From Brachypterus glaber (lineage: Eukaryota > Arthropoda > Insecta > Coleoptera > Kateretidae): a DNA stretch of 64,000 nucleotides. Made by a program: the position numbers and the translations under genes. The notes below the pieces were generated by a model. The model was not told the origin of the DNA. It did no database searches and was given only the letters and a program-made list of their open reading frames with translations. Positions within the stretch are counted from its first letter, which is position 1, and the number at the start of each line of letters is the position of its first letter. Below are positions 1 through 10,532 of the stretch, piece after piece. The DNA lies in contig OY294052.1 in the NCBI GenBank assembly GCA_958510825.1, positions 11,119,816 through 11,183,815 of the forward strand, written 5' to 3'.

Positions 1-29
1 AAAGTATCCCACCTAAAATTTAATTTAAT

Positions 30-230
30 ATTAAAGGAGTAATAAATAGCCTTTTAAAGGTAACATTTTTGGTGTCAAAAAACGTTACTTTGTAATTGCA
101 TTTTTTTAAACGGTTGCTCCTACAGTGCTACACTATGACATTTTTATGTATTTTTACTCAAGGAATCTTTTTTACAATAGTCAAAAAAAATAGACATAAA
201 AATGTTTGGGACAAAAATGTTAAAAATTTA
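30..230 (+). repeat. Dispersed repeat A, copy 1
   Basis: This stretch matches the reverse complement of 16740-16985 along most of its length. Shared stretches include AAAGGAGTAAT, TAACATTTTTGGTG, TATGTATTTTTAC and TTTGGGACAAAAATG. It contains a 67-codon open frame that is lysine- and leucine-rich with no recognisable domain, so I treat that as chance. Family unknown. Confidence 0.6.
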
Positions 231-289
231 AAAAAAAACATAAACTTATTGCTCTTATTAATACTAGTATACAAGCAAAAGCTAGTCGC

Positions 290-430
290 TCTAGGCTAAA
301 GAGTACCAGAGTTCTTAATTAAAAACCTTATTTTAAAGGGGCGTAGCTCTCTTAGGGCTTATTTATGGACCAATCTTTATAGGAACTTTTTTTGATATTT
401 TTAGATACAGAATAACCTCTTAAATTTTGG
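290..430 (+). repeat. Dispersed repeat C, copy 1
   Basis: This is a member of a family whose core reads AAAGGGGCGTAGCTC, then GGACCAA, then TTTATAGGAACTTTTT. Related copies lie at 9001-9200, 18262-18410, 39245-39335 and 45110-45315, all in the same orientation. The copy at 9001 begins CAGGGTGTCC next to TA, which suggests a mariner-type non-autonomous element. Confidence 0.55.
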
Positions 431-580
431 CATGCTAGTTATTGATCATCTTGTAGAATAACTTACATTTTTTGAAGCTGTGATTCTCAAAAGCTTTTTA
501 ATAACTTTAATAACGGGTAATTTGACGTGTTTACTAGCCTAATTATGACAGCTGTAGATTATGTTTACAAATTGCGGATG

Positions 581-1297
581 GGTATAGTATATTCTATAAC
601 TAGTATGGAATAGACAATATTCCGCGCGAGCGGAATGTCTGTCATACGAGCCGGCAGGCGAGTATGATGGTCTCGCGAGCACGAAATGACTATTTCATAA
701 GTGTTATAGACTATACTTTTTCTTCGACTGCAAATATGAAACACTGTATGGCTTTAAACTGCGGACAAGGTTAAAAACAATGTTTTTTGTGACAACATTG
801 TAAATGCAACAAAACACATATTTTTAAATAAAGCAATTAAGGTTATTTAATAATTTTATCAAATCAGGGCTTAAAAAAGATTTTTATTTAATTTTAGCAC
901 ATATTTACCAATTATAATGCAAAAATTAAAGGTTATGTCAGATTGTTGTGACAGATATCAGGTTTAAATATTTAACAATAGATGGAGCAGTTAATTTTTT
1001 GAACTAAATTGATAAAAAACTGGTCAAATATTAAGAAAAACTAATATACTTTATGTAATTTTAACGCAAAACTTTAAATTGCATTAAATTATTCAATATT
1101 TCATGTTAAAATATATATATATATATATTTTTGATAATTTTGCTATAGTTTTCTTTACTTTTATAAACAAGAAATGGCACTACATGTGCTCATTCTAACA
1201 CTTGATACGGAATATTCATACCGTATCTAAAGCTAGAATGGATTCATTCTGTGTTTGAAAAGTGTATGTATTTGCTTATATTCTAAAGCAGTCGTAT
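581..1297 (+). mobile_element. ~0.7-kb repeat B with terminal palindromes, copy 1
   Basis: The whole stretch is repeated in inverted orientation at 17540-18241. One end (about 583-718) is an imperfect palindrome opening with GTATAGTATATTCTATAAC and closing with GTTATAGACTATAC. Its loop contains ACGAGCCGGCAGGCGAGTA. A second, smaller palindrome near 1187-1243 has arms of the type CATTCTAAC/CTAGAATG. No coding capacity is visible. A non-autonomous DNA element is the likely explanation. Confidence 0.65.
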
Positions 1298-1309
1298 AAA
1301 AAGTAAATT

Positions 1310-1925
1310 ACCGATCGGGCAAGTAAATAATAATCTAATTTTTAATTTTTAAAGCTTTAAATTAGTTTTTATTAAAGTCAAATATAAAATTACAATTGGA
1401 ACAATAACTGTTAAACGCTATTGTACTATTTAGGTTTCTTCTTCGAACCAAATAATTATTTATTAATAAGCCAACAGTAATTTTTTATGTTTTCACATAT
1501 TTTTCACTGCTGTTTGAAATTTTTTCAACTATTTTCATACTGATCTTTGGATTTTTTTGGGTATAATTGCAAAACATCTATTATTCTTCACCTTAAAGCT
1601 CAAAATTGTCATATTGACGCATTTTTTACAAAAAATGTTTATTTTACAAATATTTAAAAAGATGTACAAAGATATTAATTGGAACACAGGACAAACGTCA
1701 AACAAAATTAGGAATTTAGCATTGTTTATTATACGTAGCAACCCATTGTTAGGGTTAAATTTTATCAAAGGTAGTGACTTGATTTTTGCAATAAAATAAA
1801 ATTTACGTTTTAATTTTACTTTTATAAATTTTATTGATGTTTATTTTGTTGGATCGTACAAAAACCGTAATAAGCATATTGTGCTCTACCGGTTTCGGAT
1901 AGTATTGGATATTTCGACTTCGTCT
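1310..1925. other. AT-rich sequence, nothing recognised
   Basis: The two overlapping short open frames on opposite strands between 1535 and 1799 show no family signature. I see no repeat match within the window. Confidence 0.5.
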
Positions 1926-1929
1926 CAAT

Positions 1930-2160
1930 CTCCAAAATATTCCTCAACCTGTAAATTGCACTTACTGCCCTTAATACTTAAATAACTATTAATGTAAAGT
2001 TAAAGTTTTGTAACCTACTTACAAATCACTCTGTATAGAACCATAACGTATTGATAAGAATTCTCAATAGGCACCTATTATACAAAGTTTTGTACTTAAT
2101 TCTTGCACACTAAAGAATACCTTTGAATTCAAATAAAAAAGCCATTCATTGATTGATTTA
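1930..2160 (+). mobile_element. Probable 3' end of a non-LTR retrotransposon
   Basis: The segment ends in AAATAAAAAAGCCATTCATT followed by a short GATT-type repeat. That pattern is typical of LINE 3' tails in arthropods. Only non-coding sequence is present, so the copy would be strongly 5'-truncated. The left limit is uncertain. Confidence 0.4.
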
Positions 2161-2319
2161 GTGCCATATATATTTCCAATAACCTCAAAAGGCGGTATTT
2201 GTATTTGACATTTTTTGTTCCCTCTGCGGCGCTATAGACGTCTATTGAGGTTTAATGATTGCTGAACGAGTGTTTTATTACGTAGAGCACATCTGCAAAA
2301 TATTGTAAGGCAACATGTA

Positions 2320-2485
2320 AAGTTACGCCTTCTCCTTTCTTTCTCATACAATTTTAGAGTCGGCTTCTTACATTTAAACAACAATGAGCGATAACCGACT
2401 TTGTAAGTGACACGAGGCCTACAAGGCTCCAGGGGAGGGTACTTGACGCGGTGCTTGCTATTGAAAATTAATGGTTTAACTAACG
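2320..2485 (+). repeat. Flanking repeat, left copy
   Basis: It resembles 6815-6970 in the same orientation. Shared blocks are TTAGAGTCGG(C/T)TTCTTACA, ACAATGAGCGA, CTCCAGGGG, and GG(T/A)TACTTG followed by CACGGT-like sequence. The two copies bracket the large inverted duplication at 2564-6144, so it probably inserted between or within older repeats. Confidence 0.55.
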
Positions 2486-3750
2486 ACTAGGAGGTTTTTT
2501 TCGGGAATAAATCAACAAGAGGTATATCGTCATGTTACTTTCTCAACTTCAAGAAATCGATTTCACTGGTCGACAAATCTGAAGATTTCTCTAACTGAGA
2601 TTCCAGACATAGGTTTATACTAATTTTGGGTAGCTGAATCCAAATCCGAAGGCCGTTTGTCTCCATCACCCTCAGATTTTTTTATATCATAAAAAAAGTT
2701 AAAATTAGGAAAATCGATTTTGTGTAATTACAAGAAAATGCTTTGACTTATCACATTAAAATTAAGTACGGTTAATAGTGGTAATATAAGTTATTTATTC
2801 CCCTACTTACCCAAAAATACAATTGTGTGTATGTCAGAGGCGTGCGTTCTAAAGTGTTTCTGTAATATATTTTTCCAACAAAATTTATGTTTAAGAATTT
2901 TACAATTTCGATAAAAAAGTATTATTTATTGATTAATTTTACGTAAAAAACATATTGGACCTTTTGATCAAAGGTCAATATTTTTCGAGAAAAATAGGTT
3001 TAAACATATCTCTGCAAGTTCCACTAGGAAAAAAACTGCTGCCAACAAGATAATACTTTCTCCTATAGGTCTAGGTTTATTAAAATAAAAATAAAAATAA
3101 ATAAATAAATTAAAAAAAAAAATCAGAAAAAAGTGTCTTTTTTCCTTTTAACGAAAAATAAATTGAAAAAAAAAATAAAAAAAAGTTTTAACCCCATTTT
3201 ACCCCCTTACCCCACCCCGATTTTTATCAAAAAAAAAAAAATATATATATATCCTAGCCACACAAAAAAAGGTCAATAGTTTTTTTTTCTATGTATTTTG
3301 AGGCGCTGAATCTGAATTTGAGGTCAAAATAGAACACCACCTGGAAAACTAATTGGACACAGTGCGACCCTGCATTTTATAAGTTTTAAGAGATGTGCAC
3401 CAAAAGTTTTTTTTAGATTAATAAAATAGGTTTATTGGTTATTAAAAATCACTATGTTTAAAAATCGCAACAGATCCTTTTGATAATTTAAAGCCTATTT
3501 TAATATTTTTTTTATTTTATTTTTTTTTAAAAGTCTTTTAAACGTATTATCTCGCCTAATAAACTTATTTAAAAAAAATTACGCTAGTGAGCCCTTCAGT
3601 AAACCTTAAAAAAAGTTTAAACAATTATAAATCCTACTAAATACCATTTATTGCGCGTTAATAGCTGAATTAAATTGCAAATTAGTATTGTATTTTTCTT
3701 AAACATCTAAAAACTAAAAACTTTTAAAAAACGTTACCTTGAAAACTAAA

Positions 3751-4182
3751 TTAAATCCTATTAGATGAAAATTCAATAACTGCCTTTAAAAGTTGCTGAC
3801 CATAGCGTGGGTCGTTAACATTATTCATTTTGTGTTTATTCCAGACAGTAAGGAATTCTCTGTGAATAGACTCTCCAGCCTGTTCTGACCAAATTCCTAA
3901 GCCACTCTCTAAATAGGAAACACTGTCTTTAAGGTGATGCAATATGCAATAAATTTTAGGAGTTTTTGATACCCCGGAATCATTTAAAACTGCTTCCAGA
4001 TGTTTGAGATCTGATTCGAGTTGTACTTCAGTTTTTGTTGTACCGAAACATTTATCGACGATTTTGTTCATCACATTGAATGACGCAACAAATGGCATAA
4101 CCAGAACTTGATTCACATTTCCCAGTACTTCTTTTGATATTAATTCATTGGCATGCTTTAGGAGCTTTCTACAAGCATTGCA
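3751..4182 (-). pseudogene. C-terminal fragment of transposon-type protein, left arm
   Basis: On the minus strand this encodes the last 121 residues of the protein on the right arm, residue for residue, ending FSSNRI-stop. Homology continues a further ~65 bp upstream to the arm boundary near 4182, where the coding sequence is cut off. It has the motif GLGIWSEQAGESIH, then W, and PRYGQQLLKAVIEF near the end. With no N-terminal part it is a fragment and not a functional gene. See the longer right-arm copy for family discussion. Confidence 0.75.
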
Positions 4183-4227
4183 ACGTCAACCTATCCTTGC
4201 CCCTATTTTCATATTTCTCTGCAAGAA

Positions 4228-4983
4228 ATGAGAGCGTATAAATCTGCTGCTAAGGAGCTAAGAACCTATGGTGATTTGGAAATTCATTTTAATAAATTTA
4301 GTTTATAATTTGATAAGAACATTAAAAGAGCCAAAGAGTCTTTTAGTAGTGTCAATAAACCTTTGTTTGAAGAGAACGAAAATGTGCGAGTTTTTCAGAA
4401 GTGCATCATACCTGAATTACATTTGCTGCAAGGATTTGTGAATCACCTCTTTTGGAAAGGCCTGGTCCCATTGCTGGGAAAAGGGAACGCTCTTAAATCG
4501 CCCAAGAATTTAAATATAATTGCCAAGAATTATCAAGGAGAAATTTTCGAAGGCAATGCTTGTAAAAAGCTCCTAAAGCATGCCAATGAATTAACATCAA
4601 AAGAAGTACTGGGAAATGTGAATCAAGTTCTGGTTATGCCATTTGTTGCGTCATTCAATGTGATGAACAAAATCGTCGATAAATGTTTCGGTACAACAAA
4701 AACTGAAGTACAACTCGAATCAGATCTCAAACATCTGGAAGCAGTTTTAAATGATTCCGGGGTATCAAAAACTCCTAAAATTTATTGCATATTGCATCAC
4801 CTTAAAGACAGTGTTTCCTATTTAGAGAGTGGCTTAGGAATTTGGTCAGAACAGGCTGGGGAGTCTATTCACAGAGAATTCCTTACTGTCTGGAATAAAC
4901 ACAAAATGAATAATGTTAACGACCCACGCTATGGTCAGCAACTTTTAAAGGCAGTTATTGAATTTTCATCTAATAGGATTTAA
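4228..4983 (+). pseudogene. Transposon-type protein, C-terminal portion with in-frame stop
   Basis: The reading frame is coherent from about 4180. An ATG lies at 4228 and a TAA at 4306-4308 interrupts the frame. It then stays open for about 220 codons to the TAA at 4981-4983. From the TTG at 4363 the open part is 206 residues. Visible features are a conserved-looking GNACKKLLKHAN block, a KCFGTTKT block, PKIYCILHHL, GLGIWSEQAGESIHREF and a C-terminal YGQQLLKAVIEF. As I recall, the pattern GLG-x-x-SEQ-x-x-E-x-x-H followed by W and a Y-x-x-x-LL-x-A-V end occurs in a large group of uncharacterised, multicopy transposon-encoded proteins of arthropods and cnidarians. The Glu may be the last acidic residue of an RNase-H-type fold, but that is inference. 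The N-terminal part is missing and the stop indicates decay. It lies within the large inverted duplication, so it is not a host gene. Confidence 0.65.
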
Positions 4984-6149
4984 TTTAGTTTTCAAGGTAA
5001 CGTTTTTTAAAAGTTTTTAGTTTTTAGATGTTTAAGAAAAATACAATACTAATTTGCAATTTAATTCAGCTATTAACGCGCAATAAATGGTATTTAGTAG
5101 GATTTATAATTGTTTAAACTTTTTTTTAAGGTTTACTGAAGGGCTCACTAGCGTAATTTTTGTTTAAATAAGTTTATTAGGCGAGATAATACGTTTAAAA
5201 GAGTTTAAAAAAAAATGAAAATAAAAAAAAAATATTAAAATAGGCTTTAAATTATCAAAAGGATCTGTTGCGATTTTTAAACATAATGATTTTTAATAAC
5301 CAATAAACCTATTTTATTAATCTAAAAAAAACTTTTGGTGCTCATCTCTTAAAACTTAAAATTGCAGGGTCGCACTGTGTGGATAAGGTGCTATTTTGAC
5401 TTCAAATTCGGATTCAGCGCCTCAAAATACATAGGAAAAAAAACTATTTTTTTGTGTGGCTAGGATATTTTTTTTATAAAAATCGGGGTGGGGTAAGGGG
5501 GTAAAATGGGGTTAAAACTTTTTTTTATTTTTTTTTTCAATTTATTTTTCTTTAAAACGAAAAAAGAGACTTTTCGAAAAAAAATAATTTAATTTTTTTT
5601 TAAATTTATTTATTTATTTTTATTTTAAAAAACCTAGACCTATAGGAGAAAGTATTATCTTGTTGGCAGCAGTTTTTTTCTTAGTGGAACTTGCAGAGAT
5701 ATGTTTAAACCTATTTTTTTTCGAAAACTATTGACCTTTGATCAAAAGGTCCAATATGTTTTTTACGTAAAATTAATCAATAAATAATAATATTTTATCG
5801 AAATTGTAAAATTCTTAAACATAAATTTTGTTGGAGAAATACATTACAGAAACACTTTAGAACGCACGCCTCTGACATACACACAATTGTATTTTTGGGT
5901 AAGTAGGGGAATAAATAACTTATATTACCACTATTAACCGTACTTAATTTTAATGTGATAAGTCAAAGCATTTTCTTGTAATTACACAAAATCGATTTTC
6001 CTAATTTTAACTTTTTTTATGATATAAAAAATCTGAGGGTGATGGAGACAAACAGCCTTCGGATTTGGATTCAGCGACCCAAAATTAGTATAAACCTATT
6101 TCTGGAATCTCAGTTAGATAAATCTTCAGATTTGTCGACCAGTGTTTTC

Positions 6150-6810
6150 GGTTCCTTACAATCAACTCTGTACATGACTGATAACATAGGTAAACTACAA
6201 ATAACTATATGATTATATTCCAATTGACTACAGGAATATATTCGAATTACTTTATAAGTAACGTTTTATTCGATTAATAAGGTTTGGTTGTAATGGCAAA
6301 AAAAATTTGACAGGGAAGATAGAGCAGTTTTTTTCAGTATTCGTAACTTGTAAGACAATAAATGTAAGTCAAAAGAAACTATATACAATAAATTATCTAC
6401 CTCGAATTCATGTAAAAAAAATAAATGAGAGCTTTATTTGACGTTTCTATGGATGCTGCTCTAAATCCTTCAAATTTAGTTATCGCTAAAAAAATGTTGC
6501 TAGCATGTTCATTGCTGAAAAAATGTTGCTAGTATATTTGTCAATGTAAATTAAATGCCATTGACTAACAGAACGAAAATAAAATCTTTTGATTGGTTCA
6601 TATCATACATTTTTAAGAGATGAATTTTTATCCCTAATAAGTAGCTATATGAGTTAAATTTTCGATCGAAGAAGACTTGGATTAAAAATAAGTTTTCCCA
6701 TAAAAAAACACGATGGTATAATAGGGTTATGATGTTTTTTCGACAAAGATTTACTTTTTAGGGTTTGTCAAATAATTGTACCCACTTACGCAAAAAAAGG
6801 AATAGGATCA
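6150..6810. other. AT-rich spacer with one small duplication
   Basis: There are no coding signals. A short repeat GCTRAAAAAAATGTTGCTAG appears twice around 6485-6535. Otherwise nothing recognised. Confidence 0.5.
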
Positions 6811-6814
6811 AGTT

Positions 6815-6970
6815 TTAGTCACGCCTTCTTTTTGTTATATAATACTAGAGTCGGTTTCTTACAATAACTTACGAACAATGAGCGAGACACAGAGTCTCAA
6901 GAGGATGTCTCCAGGGGTGGATACTTGGCACGGTCCTTTGCAATTGAAAAAATGGTAATTAATAGGTTAT
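6815..6970 (+). repeat. Flanking repeat, right copy
   Basis: This is the partner of 2320-2485, with the shared block AGAGTCGGTTTCTTACA and the same order of motifs. It is diverged, so it predates the nearly identical arms between the two copies. Confidence 0.5.
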
Positions 6971-7585
6971 AACTATCCCTAATACCTTTTCACAACAAAT
7001 TATATGTTGGTATAATAATAGTAAGAGATTTTTTTCGTAGAATCTTTTACAATTCTTTTTTATTAACCTATTATTTTAGTTAATTTAAAATGCTTTGCTA
7101 TATATATATTATGTATATCTGTATTATTTTATAAAATCTAAAAAAGTATATAGTGGTTTACCTTTTAGAAAACGTATTATAGCCACAAACCTCAAGAAAA
7201 TATATATGCAGTATGATCATCACTATAATGCATGATATCGAATGAATATACTTTCGAATATGGTCGTCTAAAATATATTTTTTCAAGGGTACTAAAATGT
7301 TCATATTTTATAACTGAACACTAGAAGTAATTTATTTTTTTATAGTTCATTGTTGTACGCCGTAAAAAAAAGTTAGTTAACAAAATCGCCACTGGCTGCA
7401 GCACTCTTTGATTTTGATGACAGCCATACTTCACAGTTGTTTGTATATTATGTAAACAGGTCGTTAACTCAAGAGTTGTGTGAAATTGATTAAAAATTGA
7501 TTTAAGAAAAATATATGGATTGTACACCTACAAATCTCTCCGAAATTTCAAATGCTACATTGGACAAGTTACCATCAAAATCTCG

Positions 7586-7696
7586 AAAAGTTTACATAAT
7601 ATGTAATATATATTATATATTCAAAAGTTTACATAATATGTAATATATATATATTCAAAAGTTTACATAATATGTAATATATATTATATATTCAAC
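7586..7696. repeat. Three tandem ~37-bp units
   Basis: The unit AAAAGTTTACATAATATGTA plus an AT-rich tail occurs three times in a row. The middle copy is a few bases shorter in its TATA run. It is a local minisatellite. Confidence 0.85.
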
Positions 7697-8045
7697 CTAT
7701 AATTTTTTTTTAAAATGGGCTAAGGAAGGTTTAGGTTTATTCCGAAAGTGTTTTATTGGCCTATTTTAATTCAAAACATACTTTATTATTGAATAAATTA
7801 AATGCATATACATGACTCACGTCAAAACTGCATGCTAGAATTTGTAGGCTAGTTTCAGTGTATATAAAAAATAATATTTAGGACGCTTGAAGAAAATATT
7901 TTATGTTTCACTCAGAGGAAAAGTGCTTTTTTACTCGTCTGTAGTAAATTTTACAGACTAGTTAAAAAAATAACTTTTCTATCTAAATATTTTTAAATTA
8001 ATTTTCGTTTAAGTTTATTCCGCTTAATTCTGTGGCTATAGATTA

Positions 8046-8495
8046 GGGTGACCCACCAAATTTTCAAATAGAAAAATTTGGAGGTCTCACCCCTTAAATT
8101 TGTTTATTGGGGTAAGTGTATCATCTCTAATTTTTTTCAGAATTTTTGAAAAAAATCCAGAGGTCGCTAACAGCCATTTTTTAAAAAGATTTCTTTAGCT
8201 ATTTTATTTTTTTTAAGTCCGAAGGATTTTTTATTTAAATCTTTTTAACACGGCACGGTATAAAGGGATAGTAAATGGATAACCTCAAAAAAATTAGAAT
8301 GTTCTCTTTCAAAATGGCGGAGCTGTGCCCTTTTATGTTCGAAAATGCACTACATTGCTTCATTTTAGGAGTAATTAAAGGCGACCTATAGAAAAAAAAT
8401 CTGAAAAAATTCAGGGATGATACTCTTACCCCAATGAATAAATTTAAGGAGTGAGACCTCCAAATTTTTCAATTTGAAATTTTGGTGGGTCACCC
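8046..8495. mobile_element. 450-bp MITE, TA target, ~105-bp inverted repeats
   Basis: The left end GGGTGACCCACCAAA and right end TTTGGTGGGTCACCC are complementary. The match continues for about 105 bp with few differences, for example the shared GGAGGTCTCAC and ATTGGGGTAAG. The element is flanked by TA on both sides (8044-8045 and 8496-8497). There is no transposase frame. This fits a non-autonomous Tc1/mariner-type element. Confidence 0.85.
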
Positions 8496-8835
8496 TACTA
8501 TAGGTAGTAACTACTTACAACTAATTATGCACCTATAGCTAGTTAATATAGCAATTAACCATTACCAAAGGTGTCTGCGGCATCTAATAATATTATGATG
8601 CCTTTTAATTATATTTTTATTACCCAACTAAAATATTATAATTTTTATGATAAATTGCAGCTGAAAAATAAAATTAAGCTATTTATGCATAATTATCTCT
8701 CTAATATATTCCAGCTGTAATAAATGCATTACCATAAATTCCAAATTAAATACCTGAATTATATTATTTTTCAGAGAAAATATAAGTCGAGATTTAAATA
8801 TATTATTCATGTCATATTAAAATTTCTAAAGTAAA

Positions 8836-8910
8836 CAAGCCGTGAAGATATGGAATGCTTCGCATTTCATTATATACCCCTCACAGTGGATAGTATATTA
8901 CGTTTTCTCT
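8836..8910. repeat. End fragment of the 'CCGTGAAGATATG' repeat family
   Basis: AACAAGCCGTGAAGATATGG followed by ATTTCATTATATAC and a CACAGT motif matches the ends of the fuller copies at 12098, 22075 (inverted), 34540 and 35345 (inverted). Only this end is present here. Confidence 0.6.
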
Positions 8911-9000
8911 CTATATATCTGTGGCACTGATGCGCTATGTTGCCAAATAGAAAAAAGTGTTTTTTAATCTTAAATGCTTCACTATACACTGTATAGTATA

Positions 9001-9200
9001 CAGGGTGTCCAAAGGAACCCGAGTCGGTCCATATATAGTTTTAGAGAAAAACTTTAAAGGAAAAAGTTGTATGGTTTTAAAAAAGGGGCTTAGCTCCCTT
9101 ACGACGCATTTTTAGGCATATGTTTATAGGAACTTTTTGTTATATTTTCTTATGTAGAATCACACCTTAAAATTTCAGACCCTATTTCAAATATGGATTT
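9001..9200 (+). mobile_element. Dispersed repeat C, copy 2, with CAGGGTGTCC tip
   Basis: It begins CAGGGTGTCCAAAGGAACCC right after a TA. It contains AAGGGGCTTAGCTCCCTTA, TTTATAGGAACTTTTTGTTA, ATGTAGAATCACACC and GACCCTATTTCAAATA, all shared with 45110-45315. A CAGGGTG tip at TA is typical of mariner-like MITEs. The right end is not clear. Confidence 0.6.
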
Positions 9201-9616
9201 TTTTAAGATTGGACTTTCTGGTATTGAATCTAAATAAAAACTCCACGCGGTGAGAAGGTAAATAATTTTAAATATTTTCAATATTTTAGTGAAATTTGGT
9301 GTATATGGGTTTTTGTGGTCGGCTGTGAACCCCACACTGAACTAACTATAATGCTCTTCTAGCTTTTAGACTGTGAAGAGTATAATAAATCCATCAATCT
9401 CTATGAAATCAGGCCTTTTATTATTGAGCTATTATAAAATTTATAATATAAATCATATCAAAAAATATAATGGGTTAAAAAAAAACATATACTGGAATTT
9501 ATAGAGCCTGTCTAAAAACACGCAGGTATATTTACAGGGTTATTTTTTAAATGAAACAGTAACTCTTTTATTTAAGGAATTCGATGGCTAAGTACTAATA
9601 ATCTTTTTGTTTTATA

Positions 9617-10256
9617 CAGGGCGGTCTGAAAGTCAACTTTAAGTAAGACAACCCAAACTATCTTTTTGAATATATTTGATGTAGACAGGGGGCATGGGGG
9701 CCAACTTTTTTTTAAAAGGAAAGGGGGAGGGCCGTGTGAAACCCTACTTTAAGCCTATAAAATTCTCTATTCGACCACATATTTTTTTATTTTTTTGAGA
9801 CATTTTTTGGTGGTTTAGAATAGGGTTGAAAATGGGAATATTCGTCAAAATTAAAAAAAAAAACAAACAATTTTTAAAAAATTAATAATTTAATATCATT
9901 TAAAACTAATTTTAAATGATATAAATAAAATTTTACAACAAAAATCTAAAAAAAATGTAATTTTTAGCAAAAAAAAATAAATAAAATAAAAAATTAAAAA
10001 ATAGTCGAACGACCTTCCTTTACATTAAAAAAAAAACTCCTTATGCCCCCCTGTCCACATGTTAAACGCTATCAAATATGTGCCAAAAGATAGTTTAAGT
10101 TGTCTTATTTATATGTTTCAAATTTTAAGTCCATATTTAGACTCTTTCAAACGTTAATAATAATAATAATAATAATAATTTATTTGCATTCCATTAAAAT
10201 TTGTTGTAGAACATATCAATTTTAAGAGAGGGGTGGTGACTTTGGGACCGGACTCT
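9617..10256. mobile_element. TA-flanked 'CAGRGCGGTCC' MITE interrupted by a LINE tail
   Basis: The left tip CAGGGCGGTCTGAAAGT follows TA at 9615-9616. The right tip, read inverted, is a GGTCC-type end with GTCACCACCCCTCT. The inner arms match each other, with AAGACAACCCAAACTATCTTTT on the left (mirrored around 10085-10110). The right arm is split by a LINE 3' tail (10155-10223). It is related to 10963-11623 and 56533 onwards. Confidence 0.65.
10155..10223 (-). mobile_element. LINE 3'-end fragment with (TAA)n tail
   Basis: On the minus strand the sequence ends AATGGAATGCAAATAAATT followed by ATT triplets, like the 3' end of the LINE at 15205-16053. Only ~45 bp of 3' UTR plus the tail is present. 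It is nested in the MITE at 9617-10256, so the LINE inserted later. Confidence 0.65.
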
Positions 10257-10532
10257 ATAGTACGATTCTTTATAAAAAAAAACTTGAAAAAGTCCAATAC
10301 ATATCTTTACAAAAATATGTAAATTCCAAGGGAGCACAACCCTCTTAAAAAGTTCCCTTTAGGAGTAATTTTCGGAGCTATGTGTATGTTTCACAAAACT
10401 TTTTTATACTCTTTTAAAAATTTGTACGCCTGAATTACTCTGTAAAATGTTTTGTGCGTGTAGGTAAATAAGAACGAAATTGTTTAGAATATTGTAGCTA
10501 CACGATTCAAATTATTTAAGTTTTCTATCCTA

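Larger units (their letters stand above)
2564..6144. mobile_element. 3.6-kb inverted duplication with ~1.6-kb arms (fold-back type element)
   Basis: The left arm (2564 to about 4182) is the reverse complement of the right arm (about 4554-6144). The outer tips are CACTGGTCGACAAATCTG and its complement, and the unique centre is about 370 bp. Both arms contain the same 121-residue C-terminal coding block with identical protein sequence. The AT-rich outer parts carry small indels. The right arm continues into more of the gene, so the left arm is an inverted copy of the gene's 3' part plus its downstream DNA. I could not find a clean target-site duplication. It is either a DNA transposon with very long inverted repeats or an inverted-duplication derivative of one. 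Confidence 0.8.

Noticed and set aside
2555..6155. Target-site duplication around the large inverted duplication
   Set aside because: The flanks GAAATCGATTT and TTTTCGGTTCC share no convincing direct repeat; only a run of T could match, which is uninformative in this AT-rich DNA.
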